In this document: positions 16,164 to 25,381 of the stretch, in pieces | Layout: the number at the start of each line of letters is the position of its first letter | How positions within the stretch are numbered: position 1 is the stretch's first letter | Assembly (NCBI RefSeq): GCF_902150045.1 | Contig: NZ_CABFVU010000003.1 | Location: 62,001-126,000, forward strand | Origin: Chitinophaga polysaccharea | GTDB lineage: Bacteria; Bacteroidota; Bacteroidia; Chitinophagales; Chitinophagaceae | Direction: 5' to 3' | DNA: 64,000 nucleotides | Translations under genes and position numbers: made by a program | Notes under the pieces: generated by a model | Told to the model about the DNA's origin: nothing | The model's input: the letters and a program-made list of their open reading frames with translations, nothing else | Databases searched by the model: none

Positions 16164-16313
16164 ATGGAATTTTTGCATGAACTGCTCTACTTTTTAAAGA
16201 CACGGAAAAAGTTCTGGCTGCTGCCGCTGATCATCGTGTTGTTGTTGCTGGCATCGCTGGTAGCATTAACAAGCGCTTCTGCGCTGGCGCCTTTTATTTA
16301 TGCCATATTTTAA
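16164..16313 (+). CDS. DUF5989/SxtK-like single-helix membrane peptide
   Basis: A 49-residue gene with ATG at 16164 and TAA at 16311. The peptide starts MEFLHELLYFLKTRKKFW, has one strong membrane helix (about 19-38, LLPLIIVLLLLASLVAL) and ends SALAPFIYAIF. The pattern LxxFLKxRKKxWLxPxI and the size fit DUF5989, found beside NodU/SxtI-type carbamoyltransferases and corresponding to SxtK. It sits 21 bp after the SxtJ-like gene and 3 bp before the carbamoyltransferase. It may tether or regulate that enzyme at the membrane; this is inference. It is short enough to be missed by automatic gene calling. Confidence 0.82.
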   Translation: MEFLHELLYFLKTRKKFWLLPLIIVLLLLASLVALTSASALAPFIYAIF

Positions 16314-16316
16314 GCA

Positions 16317-18185
16317 TTGAGAAAAATTATCCTGGGCATATCGGCATTTTATCACGACAGTGCAGCAGCACTGATCATCGACGGGCATATTGTTGCGGCC
16401 GCCCAGGAGGAGCGTTTTACCCGTATAAAGCAGGATGCTGCTTTCCCTGTGCAGGCTATTAAATATGTATTATCGGAGGCCGGCATTTCCTTCGATGAGC
16501 TTACAGCAGTGGCATTTTATGATAAGCCTTTGCTGAAGTTTGAGCGGCTGCTGGAAACCTATCATGCTTTTGTGCCGCGGGGCTGGCGTAGTTTTATTAC
16601 TGCCATGCCGGTGTGGATGAAGGAAAAAGTGTTTATGAAGAAAATGCTGCGGCGGCAGTTCCGCGCATTGGGCGCCACGGTAAAGGTACCGCTGTATTTC
16701 CCGGAGCATCATTTGTCGCATGCTGCCAGCGCATTTTATCCTTCGCCTTTTCAGTCGGCCGCCATCCTTACGGTAGACGGCGTAGGAGAGTGGGCCACCA
16801 CTACTATCTGCCATGGCGCCGGCAGTGATATTAAAATACTGAGGGAGCTGCGTTTTCCACATTCCCCGGGACTGTTGTATGCCGCCTTTACTTATTTCCT
16901 GGGCTTTAAAATAAACAGCGGCGAATATAAGCTCATGGGACTTTCGCCTTACGGCCTGCCGGATGATCCGCAAACCATTGTGTTCAGGGAAAAGATCATG
17001 GCAACGTTGGTGGATATACGAAAAGATGGATCCATCCTGCTGAACATGGATTATTTTGAATTTGCCACGGGGCTGAAAATGACAGCCACGCCTCTGTGGG
17101 AGGCGTTGTTCGGGATGCCAAGACGGGAGCCGGAATCGGCCATCACGCAGGATCATATGAACCTGGCGCTGGCCATTCAACAGGTGATGGAGCACATTGT
17201 AGTGGCACTGGCGCGCACGGCAAAGGAAATTACCGGCAGCAGGCAGCTGGTGATGGCAGGCGGCGTAGCGCTGAACTGTGTAGCCAACAATAAAATAAGG
17301 GCAGCCGGGATCTTTGAAGATATCTGGATACAGCCTGCTGCCGGTGATGCCGGCGGCGCATTGGGCGCTGCATATGCTGCTTATCATATAGGAATGGAAC
17401 AGGCGCGTATTTTTTTTACGGGAGATGATGCGATGCAGGGCGCTTTCCTTGGCCCCGCCTATGGCGACGCGGATGTCCGGAAGCTGCTGGCCCGCTATGG
17501 AGCAGTGGCCGTGCACGAGCCGGATTTTGAAACGCTCACACACATGGTAAGCGCTCACCTGGCAAATGGAAAAGTAGTGGGCTGGTTCCAGGACCGGATG
17601 GAGTTTGGCCCCCGCGCGCTGGGCAACCGCAGCATCCTTGCTGATCCGCGGCAACCAGGTATGCAGCGGCAACTCAACCTGAAAATAAAATTCCGGGAAA
17701 GCTTCCGCCCTTTTGCACCGGCGGTACTGGCAGAAGACGCAGCTCTTTATTTTAATGATGCAGGCGCTTCTCCTTATATGTTATTTACTACTACATTGAA
17801 AGAAACACAACAGGGCGCTGTTGCTGCAGGGAACAACATGCCGCATACCGGGACTGCCATTGCCGGACGCCTGCAGCTGCAACGATCCGCCATCCCTGCA
17901 GTTACGCATCTCGATTACTCTGCGCGGATACAAACCGTACATGATACGCTTCATCCAAAGCTGCATCAACTTATTAATAGTTTTAAAAAATTAACGGGTT
18001 GCAGTGTGCTGATCAATACCTCTTTTAATGTAAGGGGAGAGCCGGTGGTGAACACACCTGAAGATGCATGGCTTGCCTTTATGCGAACGGAAATGGATTA
18101 CCTGGTAATTGGCCATTATGTTTTTGACCGTCGCCGGCAACCGTCGCTGCCAAAGGAGTTGCTTAGATCATTTGAATTGGATTAA
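16317..18185 (+). CDS. O-carbamoyltransferase, NodU/CmcH/SxtI family
   Basis: A 622-residue cytoplasmic enzyme. The N-terminal Kae1-like domain holds FYHDSAAALI (His13-Asp14), EHHLSHAASAFYPSPF (about 130-145), DGVGEWATT and MAGGVALNCVANN (about 315-327). The C-terminal YrdC-like domain holds MEFGPRALGNRSILADPR (about 427-444), FRPFAPAVL and INTSFNVRGEPVV. The family uses carbamoyl phosphate and ATP, via carbamoyladenylate, to carbamoylate a hydroxyl group. The substrate is unknown; the membrane partners and SGNH enzyme suggest a surface glycan, lipid or exported metabolite. The only suitable start is TTG at 16317, 3 bp after the DUF5989 stop, which points to coupled translation. Confidence 0.93.
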   Translation: MRKIILGISAFYHDSAAALIIDGHIVAAAQEERFTRIKQDAAFPVQAIKYVLSEAGISFDELTAVAFYDKPLLKFERLLETYHAFVPRGWRSFITAMPVWMKEKVFMKKMLRRQFRALGATVKVPLYFPEHHLSHAASAFYPSPFQSAAILTVDGVGEWATTTICHGAGSDIKILRELRFPHSPGLLYAAFTYFLGFKINSGEYKLMGLSPYGLPDDPQTIVFREKIMATLVDIRKDGSILLNMDYFEFATGLKMTATPLWEALFGMPRREPESAITQDHMNLALAIQQVMEHIVVALARTAKEITGSRQLVMAGGVALNCVANNKIRAAGIFEDIWIQPAAGDAGGALGAAYAAYHIGMEQARIFFTGDDAMQGAFLGPAYGDADVRKLLARYGAVAVHEPDFETLTHMVSAHLANGKVVGWFQDRMEFGPRALGNRSILADPRQPGMQRQLNLKIKFRESFRPFAPAVLAEDAALYFNDAGASPYMLFTTTLKETQQGAVAAGNNMPHTGTAIAGRLQLQRSAIPAVTHLDYSARIQTVHDTLHPKLHQLINSFKKLTGCSVLINTSFNVRGEPVVNTPEDAWLAFMRTEMDYLVIGHYVFDRRRQPSLPKELLRSFELD

Positions 18186-18235
18186 TACATCTTTCTAAAA
18201 GAAATTTTTTGAAAAATATAACATTAATACCGCTG

Positions 18236-18280
18236 TTAGTTCATTATTAGCGCTGCTGTTAGGCCGCTGATGCTTACTTG
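18236..18280 (+). promoter_or_regulatory. Triple heptamer operator and -7-like element of the SusCD-GH92 operon
   Basis: Three direct repeats TTAGTTC (18236), TTAGCGC (18247) and TTAGGCC (18259) have the same 11/12-bp stepping as at 13644. TTACTTGCATT follows at 18274, its TTG again 19 bp after the start of the third repeat. The SusC start codon (18321) would lie about 35 bases beyond the expected transcription start. Confidence 0.65.
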
Positions 18281-18320
18281 CATTCATTATTTTCTTATCA
18301 ATCGAAATATCGTTCGCGTT

Positions 18321-21311
18321 ATGAAAAGATTACTATTGCTGATGCTCCTCGCATCGGGCCTGTTACAGGCCTATGCACAAAAGCAGTTGACAAAGGGTAA
18401 AGTGCTGGATGAAACCGGCCAACCACTACCTGGCGCCACTGTAAGGGTAAAAGGTACCAACATTTCAAGTCCCACCAATGCACAGGGCGAATTCCAGATT
18501 GCCACCGGCGAAACCACTTCCCCGGTACTGGTTATTTCCTATATCGGTTACATCGCACAGGAGGTGGCGGTTACCGGCGACAATCTGACCATTACATTGA
18601 AAACAGATGCCAGGTCGCTGAACGATGTGGTGGTAGTGGGTTATGGTACACAGAAAAAAAGCGACGTAACCGGGGCCACCAGCTCGGTGAAAGCGGTTGA
18701 AATTGCCAAGCGTCCTTTGGTAAGGGTAGAACAGGCATTGCAAGGTACCACTTCAGGCGTTACTGTGCAAAGCAACAGCGGCCAGCCGGGTAAAGGGATC
18801 AGTGTAAGGATCCGCGGCGCCAGCTCCATTACGGGCGGTAATGATCCGCTGTATGTAATTGATGGTTACATTGGCGGCAACCTGGAGTCTATTGCTCCCG
18901 GCGACATTGAAAGCCTGGAAATCCTGAAAGACGCATCTGCCACCGCTATTTATGGTTCCAGGGGGTCTAACGGCGTAGTAATGGTGACCACTAAAAGTGG
19001 CAAATCAGGAAAACCAAGAGTGGATTTCAGTGGCTGGGTGAGCAGAAATTCTTTGCCAAAAAAACTGAGCCTGCTGAATGCCTACCAGTTTGCCCAGCAG
19101 GTAAACCTGAAAGGAGATGTTACCGGAACAGGTCACCCGTTTTCAGATGCGCAACTGGCGGATCTGAAAAATAACCCGGCTGGCACCGACTGGCAGGATG
19201 AATTAACACAAAAGCCATTGGCCCAGAATTACCAGGTAGCTGTATCCGGTGGTTCCGACAATGTGAAATACTACTTCTCCTATAACTATCTTGACCAACC
19301 AGGTTTGCTGGTAAATTCGGGCTATAAAAGACATACGCTGAGAGCAAACGTGGATGTGAAACTGAATAGCAAAATGGATCTGAAAGTGAACATCACGGGT
19401 CTGTTGCCACAATCGCACAACACCGATTTCTCCGGCGATATCACCGATCCGTTTGCGGAGGCCAGCATGTGGGACCCTACCAGCCCCGTAAAAGATGCAC
19501 AGGGTAACTACATTCCAAGATCCAATTTTGCATCCCTGGCTACCAACCCGCTGCAAAATATGATGAGCCGTTCTGTAGATGGAAAAACGTCTAACCTAAC
19601 TGCTACCGGTGTGTTCACGTATCGTATCATCGATCACCTGACATTTACTTCCAATAACAGTTATGAATTACAGAGCCAGCAAACGCAATCGCTCTTTCCT
19701 CCGGGATCAAACGAAGCATATAACGGTAACGACTATGCCAAAGTGGAAAACTCCCGTTACAGAAGCTGGCAGAACTCCAACTTCCTTACTTATAGCAACC
19801 GTTTTGGCAAACATGCCCTCACTGTAACAGCCCTCGTAGAACAGGCGTCTAAACTCAATAACAATACTATTGCCCAGGCCAACCAGCTGTCTACCTACAG
19901 CCTGGGTTACTGGAATCTTGGATTGGGTAAAACACAATCCACCAGCAGCGGTTACTGGTCGGATGCACTGATCTCCTACATGGGAAGGGTAAACTATGCC
20001 TTTAACGATAAATACCTGTTAACCGTATCTGTACGTACAGACGGATCTTCCCACCTGGTTGACAAATACTCCACTTTCCCTGCGGTAGCATTGGGCTGGG
20101 CAGTAGATAAGGAAGGTTTTATGGCCAGTTCCAAAGTGATAACAGGCCTGAAGCTCCGTGCCAGCTATGGTCAGACGGGTAACCAGGCGGTGCCCGCCTA
20201 TTCCTCCATTGCGCAGATAGGAACAGCACTGCCTTACTACTTTGACGGCAGCACGCCAAGCGTAAACACGCCGCTGGGCACACCGGTGTCCACCTCCCTG
20301 CGTTGGGAGAAGAACACTACCTATGATGTGGGAGTGGATATGGAATTATGGCGCGGCCGCTTAACTTTCACGGCAGATGCCTACAATAAAAAAGTTACAG
20401 ACCTGCTGTATGCTACGGACAATCCTTTCTATTACGGCGGCGGAAGCTTCCAGCGCAATATCGGCAGCGTGAGAAATACCGGTCTTGAGTTCAGCATTGG
20501 TGGTATGCCGGTGGTGGGCAAGGACTTCAAATGGACCAGCAATTTCAACATCTCCTTTAACAGGAACGAAGTACTGGACCTCGGCGGCCAGGATAACATC
20601 ATTGTAAATGGTATCGGCTCCGCACAACAGGGCGTATCTATCATTAAAGTAGGAGAGCCGTTAGGCACTTTCTATGGTTACAGGTACCTGGGCACCTGGA
20701 AAAGTGAAGAGAAAGACGAAGCCGCTTTATACGGCAAGAAACCGGGCGATACCAGGTATGCGGATCTCGATGGAGATAAGAAACTTTCCGGCGGCGACCT
20801 CACCACCATCGGTAACGGTATGCCTAAATACTACTTCGGCTTTATCAACGATTTCTCTTACAGGAACTGGAGCCTCAACCTGATGTTCCAGGGTACGCAC
20901 GGCAACCAGATGTTCTCTTTCAGCCAGCCTTATATCATGGGCGGGCTTGGTGATGCCCGTGACGCCACCAGCACTGTTATCCTGGATATGTGGACACCCG
21001 AAAAACAAACGGATGTACCTGTATATGGTAACCAGAATGAAATCAAGAGCAGCCGTTATGTATATGATGCCAGCTATATCAAGCTGAAAAATATCTCCCT
21101 GACTTATGCCATCCCGGCCAGCCTGCTGAGCAGAATTCATGCACGCAGCCTGGATGTTTATATCAGCGCACAGAATATCTGGACCATCACCAATTTCCCT
21201 GGCTATGATCCGGAAGTAACCAATGCTACCAATGCTATTACACAAGGTTTGGAAACAGGTACCGTGCCTAACCCCAAAACCTATACGATTGGTGTAAGAC
21301 TTGGCCTATAA
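18321..21311 (+). CDS. SusC/RagA-type TonB-dependent transporter
   Basis: A 996-residue outer-membrane protein. An ATG at 18270 would add 17 residues but overlaps the predicted promoter; from 18321 a good signal peptide begins (MKRLLLLMLLASGLLQAYAQ). Residues about 25-105 are a carboxypeptidase-regulatory-like domain (GKVLDETGQPLPGATVRVKG). The plug follows (VVVGYGTQKKSDVTGA; DPLYVIDGYIGG; SLEILKDASATAIYGSRGSNGVVMV) and then the barrel, ending in the SusC-type C-terminus TYTIGVRLGL. There is no N-terminal STN domain, so it should not signal through an anti-sigma factor; the SARP-like repeats upstream offer another control. It imports oligosaccharides with the SusD that follows 40 bp later. 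Confidence 0.95.
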   Translation: MKRLLLLMLLASGLLQAYAQKQLTKGKVLDETGQPLPGATVRVKGTNISSPTNAQGEFQIATGETTSPVLVISYIGYIAQEVAVTGDNLTITLKTDARSLNDVVVVGYGTQKKSDVTGATSSVKAVEIAKRPLVRVEQALQGTTSGVTVQSNSGQPGKGISVRIRGASSITGGNDPLYVIDGYIGGNLESIAPGDIESLEILKDASATAIYGSRGSNGVVMVTTKSGKSGKPRVDFSGWVSRNSLPKKLSLLNAYQFAQQVNLKGDVTGTGHPFSDAQLADLKNNPAGTDWQDELTQKPLAQNYQVAVSGGSDNVKYYFSYNYLDQPGLLVNSGYKRHTLRANVDVKLNSKMDLKVNITGLLPQSHNTDFSGDITDPFAEASMWDPTSPVKDAQGNYIPRSNFASLATNPLQNMMSRSVDGKTSNLTATGVFTYRIIDHLTFTSNNSYELQSQQTQSLFPPGSNEAYNGNDYAKVENSRYRSWQNSNFLTYSNRFGKHALTVTALVEQASKLNNNTIAQANQLSTYSLGYWNLGLGKTQSTSSGYWSDALISYMGRVNYAFNDKYLLTVSVRTDGSSHLVDKYSTFPAVALGWAVDKEGFMASSKVITGLKLRASYGQTGNQAVPAYSSIAQIGTALPYYFDGSTPSVNTPLGTPVSTSLRWEKNTTYDVGVDMELWRGRLTFTADAYNKKVTDLLYATDNPFYYGGGSFQRNIGSVRNTGLEFSIGGMPVVGKDFKWTSNFNISFNRNEVLDLGGQDNIIVNGIGSAQQGVSIIKVGEPLGTFYGYRYLGTWKSEEKDEAALYGKKPGDTRYADLDGDKKLSGGDLTTIGNGMPKYYFGFINDFSYRNWSLNLMFQGTHGNQMFSFSQPYIMGGLGDARDATSTVILDMWTPEKQTDVPVYGNQNEIKSSRYVYDASYIKLKNISLTYAIPASLLSRIHARSLDVYISAQNIWTITNFPGYDPEVTNATNAITQGLETGTVPNPKTYTIGVRLGL

Positions 21312-21351
21312 TTAAAAAGAAAAGGATCCTGGTTTTCTAAAAATTATTATT

Positions 21352-22881
21352 ATGAACAAAAAATATTTCCTTCCTTTCGCTATTGCAGCCATGATCGGTG
21401 TATCATCCTGCGTGAAGCTCACGGAAGATCCAAAAGCAACACTTACGCCGGGTAATTATTTTAATACCCAGAGTGAACTGGATGGCGCAGTTACTTCTGC
21501 CTTCAGGGCGCTGGCAGTAGACGGGGCCTGGGGTTTTACCAGCAAACTAACCGCTTATTTCGGTTCTGATGATCTTACCACTCACCCCGCGTCCAATAAG
21601 GCAGATTCCCGTGAATTTGACCGTCTCCAGGGCACTTCCACCAATTCCAGTCTCCGTGCAGGATGGGAAGGGCCATGGAATACCATTTACCAGGCGAATA
21701 ACGTGATCGCCAATTTTGAAAAAGTAACCGCTACTACGCCAGACGCCATCCAGGCGCGCGCTTATGCGGGCGGGCAGGCTTATTTCCTGAGAGGTATCTG
21801 TTATTTCTACCTGGTAAGAACATTCGGCGCGTTGCCCATCATTACCGGCCCGGCAGAAATTACCACCATTCCTGCAAGACAGGAGCCCGCTAAAGTATAT
21901 GAGCAGATCATCAGCGACCTGAAAGCAGCTGCTTCTATGCTGCCGGACAAATGGCCTGCCGGTGTAAACGTAGGCCGGCCCGGTGCGCTCGCCGCCAGGG
22001 CTGTACTGGCCAACGTATACCTGACCATGGCCGGCTGGCCGGTTAACCAGGCCTCTAATTACAGCCTGGCTGCAACAGAGGCGAAAGCGGTGATGGATGC
22101 CAATAAATTTGACCTGGTGCCCGATTACCTGGATGTATTTAAAACCAACAACAACATTGAATCTGTATTCGGCCTGGAATACAATGTAGGCGGCCAGTTG
22201 CCCAACCGTTCCTTTGGCGCTACCTGTATACCGGATGATGAAGGCGGATGGGATGACTTCTTCCCTGAGATCAATTACTTCAAGGATGCACCGGTGTGCA
22301 AACGTACCGATGAAACTTTCCATACACAGATCAAGAGTAACAAGTATGGCGTGGTAAGCTGGGATGATCCCAGAACAGCCACCAAACATCCTTACTACAA
22401 CAAATTCCGTTATGGTGTAGGCGATGGTATCGTTGAAACACCAACCAAGGTAATCAGCTTTAATGCCAGTACCAATAAAACAACCGATGTAGTGCGGTTC
22501 GCGGAAACACTGCTCATTTATGCAGAAGCTTCCGCCATGGCTACCAATACCGTTTCTGATGATGCCTATGAAGCATTGAACAGGGTAAGGCGCCGCGCTG
22601 GTTTGGGCAATATCGTGAAAGGATTGTCGGCCGCCGCTTTCCGCGATTCGGTAGTGAATGAACGTAAATATGAGTTTGCCGGTGAATTCGGACAACGCTG
22701 GTTCGATATTGTTCGCCTGCAGTTATTACCAAAAGTGATTGCCCGCCGCGATCCGAATGAGTTCAAGGATCTTCCCCTGAATCCTGCCGCGGTAGCCAAT
22801 CCCGGACCCAAGTATATTGCGCCGATACCATTCCGCGATCTGAACCTGAGCCCGGGTTGGACACAAAACCCAAGCTACTGA
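21352..22881 (+). CDS. SusD/RagB-family glycan-binding lipoprotein
   Basis: A 509-residue lipoprotein with lipobox ending at Cys20 (MIGVSSCVKL). SusD hallmarks: TPGNYFNTQSELDGAVTSAFRAL near the start, GGQAYFLRGICYFYLVRTFGALPI (about 145-165), RFAETLLIYAEASAM and ALNRVRRRAGLG, and the C-terminal NERKYEFAGEFGQRWFDIVR followed by PIPFRDLNLSPGWTQNPSY. It lies 40 bp after its SusC partner and before a GH92 mannosidase, so mannose-containing glycans are the likely ligand. Confidence 0.95.
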   Translation: MNKKYFLPFAIAAMIGVSSCVKLTEDPKATLTPGNYFNTQSELDGAVTSAFRALAVDGAWGFTSKLTAYFGSDDLTTHPASNKADSREFDRLQGTSTNSSLRAGWEGPWNTIYQANNVIANFEKVTATTPDAIQARAYAGGQAYFLRGICYFYLVRTFGALPIITGPAEITTIPARQEPAKVYEQIISDLKAAASMLPDKWPAGVNVGRPGALAARAVLANVYLTMAGWPVNQASNYSLAATEAKAVMDANKFDLVPDYLDVFKTNNNIESVFGLEYNVGGQLPNRSFGATCIPDDEGGWDDFFPEINYFKDAPVCKRTDETFHTQIKSNKYGVVSWDDPRTATKHPYYNKFRYGVGDGIVETPTKVISFNASTNKTTDVVRFAETLLIYAEASAMATNTVSDDAYEALNRVRRRAGLGNIVKGLSAAAFRDSVVNERKYEFAGEFGQRWFDIVRLQLLPKVIARRDPNEFKDLPLNPAAVANPGPKYIAPIPFRDLNLSPGWTQNPSY

Positions 22882-22906
22882 TAAGTACCTTTTGATTTGA
22901 CCTGTA

Positions 22907-22943
22907 AATAGTTTAATCATGCCTTGTGCATGATTAAACTATT
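22907..22943 (+). terminator. Long perfect hairpin between SusD and GH92
   Basis: A 16-bp perfect stem (aatagtttaatcatgc / gcatgattaaactatt) encloses a 5-nt loop, 26 bp after the SusD stop. The T run afterwards is poor, so it may be an mRNA-stabilising or partial-termination hairpin that lowers GH92 expression relative to SusCD. Confidence 0.6.
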
Positions 22944-22998
22944 TCGTTAATTCGTTCCGTAGCAATGAAGAATTCTCCCAGCGCATAAATTTTAGTGA

Positions 22999-25254
22999 AT
23001 GAAAAAAACAAACTGGAAGCTGCGCAGCCTCCTGATGCTGACGCCTTTTGTATGCTTAACCGGCCGCACCTGTGCTGCGGTGTATGATACTATCCCCGGA
23101 ACGAAGCAACCCATAGACCTGGTTGACCCAACCATCGGAAACGTAGGTCAGCTGCTGGAGCCCACCCGGCCTACCGTGCAGTTGCCCAACCAGATGATCC
23201 GGTTTACTCCCCAGCGGAAAGATTTTATGGACGACCAGATCTCCGACTTTCCATTGAACATTGTATCCCACCGGCTGGGACAGGTGTTTTCTGTGAAACC
23301 CGCTGTTGGCGCCATCTCGCAAAGCGACTGGCAAACCCGGATGCCATACGATCATAACCTGGAAACCAACCGCCCCTGGTATTATTCCACCTGGCTGCTG
23401 GAGGATGAAGTGAACGTGGAATTTACCGCCGGTAAAAAAACGGGTTACTACCGTTTCCGATTTCCCGCCGCTAAGGAAAAATCTTTGCTGTTCGGCACCT
23501 ACAACGATGGAGAGGCTGCCTACAGTTTCCTGCCGGGCAATGTGATCACCGGGATGGAAACTTATAATGGTTATGTAAAAGTATATCTCTACGGCGTTTT
23601 CAGCGAAGCTGGAAAACCCGGAGTAGTAGAACAGGGGCAATTAAGCAACAATAAGAATATTGCTGGTAAAGCACTAAAAGCATTTATCAGTTTTCCTGCC
23701 GCTGCAAAGGAAGTTACTTTTAAATATGCCATCAGCTATATCAGCCCTGAACAGGCAAAGAAAAGTTATGAAGAAGAGATCAGTAAAAAAGATTTTGACG
23801 CCGTAGCCGCCAATGGTAAAAAAGCCTGGGCCGATGTGATGAACCAGGTGAAAGTAAAAGGAGGCACCACTGCACAGCAGCGTTCTTTCTATACCGCGTT
23901 GTACCGTTGCTATGAAAGGGCGGTAGACATTACGGAAGACGGGCAGTATTATAGCGGTTACGATAAACAGGTCCATAAAGACAAGCGTCCGTTTTATGTG
24001 GACGACTGGACATGGGATACCTACCTGGCTTTGCACCCGCTGAGAATGATCCTCAACCCCGCAAAGGAAGAAGACATGTTACAATCGTTTGTGCATATGT
24101 ATGAGCAGAGCGGCTGGATGCCTACTTTCCCCGTGCTGTTTGGCGATCATGCCTGTATGAACGGGTTCCACTCTTCCGTGGTAATGCTGGATGCACACCG
24201 CAAAGGACTGAAGAACTTTGATATTGAAAAGGCCTATGAAGGCATGCGCAAAAATGCCACCGAAGCTACTATGCTTCCCTGGCGCAATGGTCCTAAAACA
24301 GCGCTCGATGATGTGTATCATAACAAAGGCTATTTCCCGGCACTTCGTCCGGGTGAAAAAGAAACAGAGCCAGCTGTGCATTCTTTTGAAAAAAGACAGG
24401 CGGTAGCGGTGACCCTGGGCGGCGCTTACGACGACTGGGCAGTAGCAGAACTGGCCGGTGATCTGAATAAGAAAGATGACCAGCGTTTGTTTGCACCAAG
24501 GGCAAAGAATTATAAAAATCTCTGGAACGCCAACAAACAATTCTTCCTGCCAAAAGATGGTAGCGGGGAATGGATCGATATCAATGTAAAATATGACGGT
24601 GGTCTTGGCGGCCGTGAGTATTATGATGAGAACAACGGCTGGACCTATCTCTGGCAGGTGCAGCAGGATATCCCTGGCCTTATTGGCCTGATGGGAGGAA
24701 AAGATGCCTTTGAAAAAAGACTGGACCAGCTGTTCCGCGAACCGCTGGATATGTCGCGCTACGCCTTCTGGAGCAAGTTCCCGGATGCCACCGGCCTGGT
24801 AGGGCAATACTCCATGGGTAATGAGCCCAGCTTTCATATCCCTTATTTATACAACTATACCGGCGCTCCCTGGAAAACGCAGCAGCGCATCCGCTTCCTG
24901 CTGGATGCCTGGTTCAGGGATAATATTTTTGGTATTCCCGGTGATGAAGACGGTGGCGGCATGTCTGCCTTCGTAGTGTTTTCCTCCATGGGTTTTTACC
25001 CGATAACGCCAGGTATTCCCGAATACACCATCGGCAGCCCGGTGTTTGAGAATGTAAGCATTGCCTTACCCAATAAAAAACAATTTACCGTAGTAGCGCA
25101 TAATAGCTCCGTGGTAAATAAATATATCCAACAGGCGAAGTTCAATGGCAAGTCGTTGAATAAACCTACGTTCACCCACCAGCAGTTAACCGATGGCGGA
25201 ACGCTGGAACTGTTCATGGGCCCCAAGCCTAATAAAAGCTGGGGGGTACAGTAA
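22999..25254 (+). CDS. GH92 alpha-mannosidase, secreted
   Basis: A 751-residue protein with an N-terminal signal (MKKTNWKLRSLLMLTPFVCLTG, cleaved about residue 27). The N-terminal beta-sandwich begins with DLVDPTIGNVGQ, typical for GH92. The (alpha/alpha)6 catalytic domain contains YCRAVDITE-like and FYVDDWTWDTYLALHPL (about 330-345), GYDDWAVAEL, GNEPSFHIPYLYNYTGAPWK (about 612-631) and GDEDGGGMSAFVVFSSMGFYPITPG, with the expected acidic residues of the GDEDGG loop and NEP motif present. GH92 enzymes are calcium-dependent exo-alpha-mannosidases. It probably trims glycans for the SusCD pair upstream. Confidence 0.93.
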   Translation: MKKTNWKLRSLLMLTPFVCLTGRTCAAVYDTIPGTKQPIDLVDPTIGNVGQLLEPTRPTVQLPNQMIRFTPQRKDFMDDQISDFPLNIVSHRLGQVFSVKPAVGAISQSDWQTRMPYDHNLETNRPWYYSTWLLEDEVNVEFTAGKKTGYYRFRFPAAKEKSLLFGTYNDGEAAYSFLPGNVITGMETYNGYVKVYLYGVFSEAGKPGVVEQGQLSNNKNIAGKALKAFISFPAAAKEVTFKYAISYISPEQAKKSYEEEISKKDFDAVAANGKKAWADVMNQVKVKGGTTAQQRSFYTALYRCYERAVDITEDGQYYSGYDKQVHKDKRPFYVDDWTWDTYLALHPLRMILNPAKEEDMLQSFVHMYEQSGWMPTFPVLFGDHACMNGFHSSVVMLDAHRKGLKNFDIEKAYEGMRKNATEATMLPWRNGPKTALDDVYHNKGYFPALRPGEKETEPAVHSFEKRQAVAVTLGGAYDDWAVAELAGDLNKKDDQRLFAPRAKNYKNLWNANKQFFLPKDGSGEWIDINVKYDGGLGGREYYDENNGWTYLWQVQQDIPGLIGLMGGKDAFEKRLDQLFREPLDMSRYAFWSKFPDATGLVGQYSMGNEPSFHIPYLYNYTGAPWKTQQRIRFLLDAWFRDNIFGIPGDEDGGGMSAFVVFSSMGFYPITPGIPEYTIGSPVFENVSIALPNKKQFTVVAHNSSVVNKYIQQAKFNGKSLNKPTFTHQQLTDGGTLELFMGPKPNKSWGVQ

Positions 25255-25311
25255 AGGCCTGGTAAGAAGTTTACTGGTCTAGTGAGCCGGTAACAATGAT
25301 GAAGACAGAAA

Positions 25312-25345
25312 AGATCGTCTCTTATATAAGAGGCGATCTTTTTTT
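25312..25345 (+). terminator. Strong intrinsic terminator after GH92
   Basis: A 12-bp stem (agatcgtctctt / aagaggcgatct, one wobble) with loop atat, followed by seven T. It ends the SusCD-GH92 transcript and isolates the siderophore locus. Confidence 0.9.
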
Positions 25346-25381
25346 ATACCCGGAAGAGAGAGCTGCTATTGATATCGCTAA

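Noticed and set aside
18270..18320. Upstream ATG extending SusC by 17 residues
   Set aside because: It overlaps the -7-like element at 18274-18280 and would put a polar leader before an otherwise normal signal peptide; 18321 is preferred.
22907..22943. The 16-bp perfect palindrome as an operator for GH92
   Set aside because: A 5-nt loop and position 26 bp after a stop codon favour an RNA hairpin; no similar half-sites were seen elsewhere in the window.
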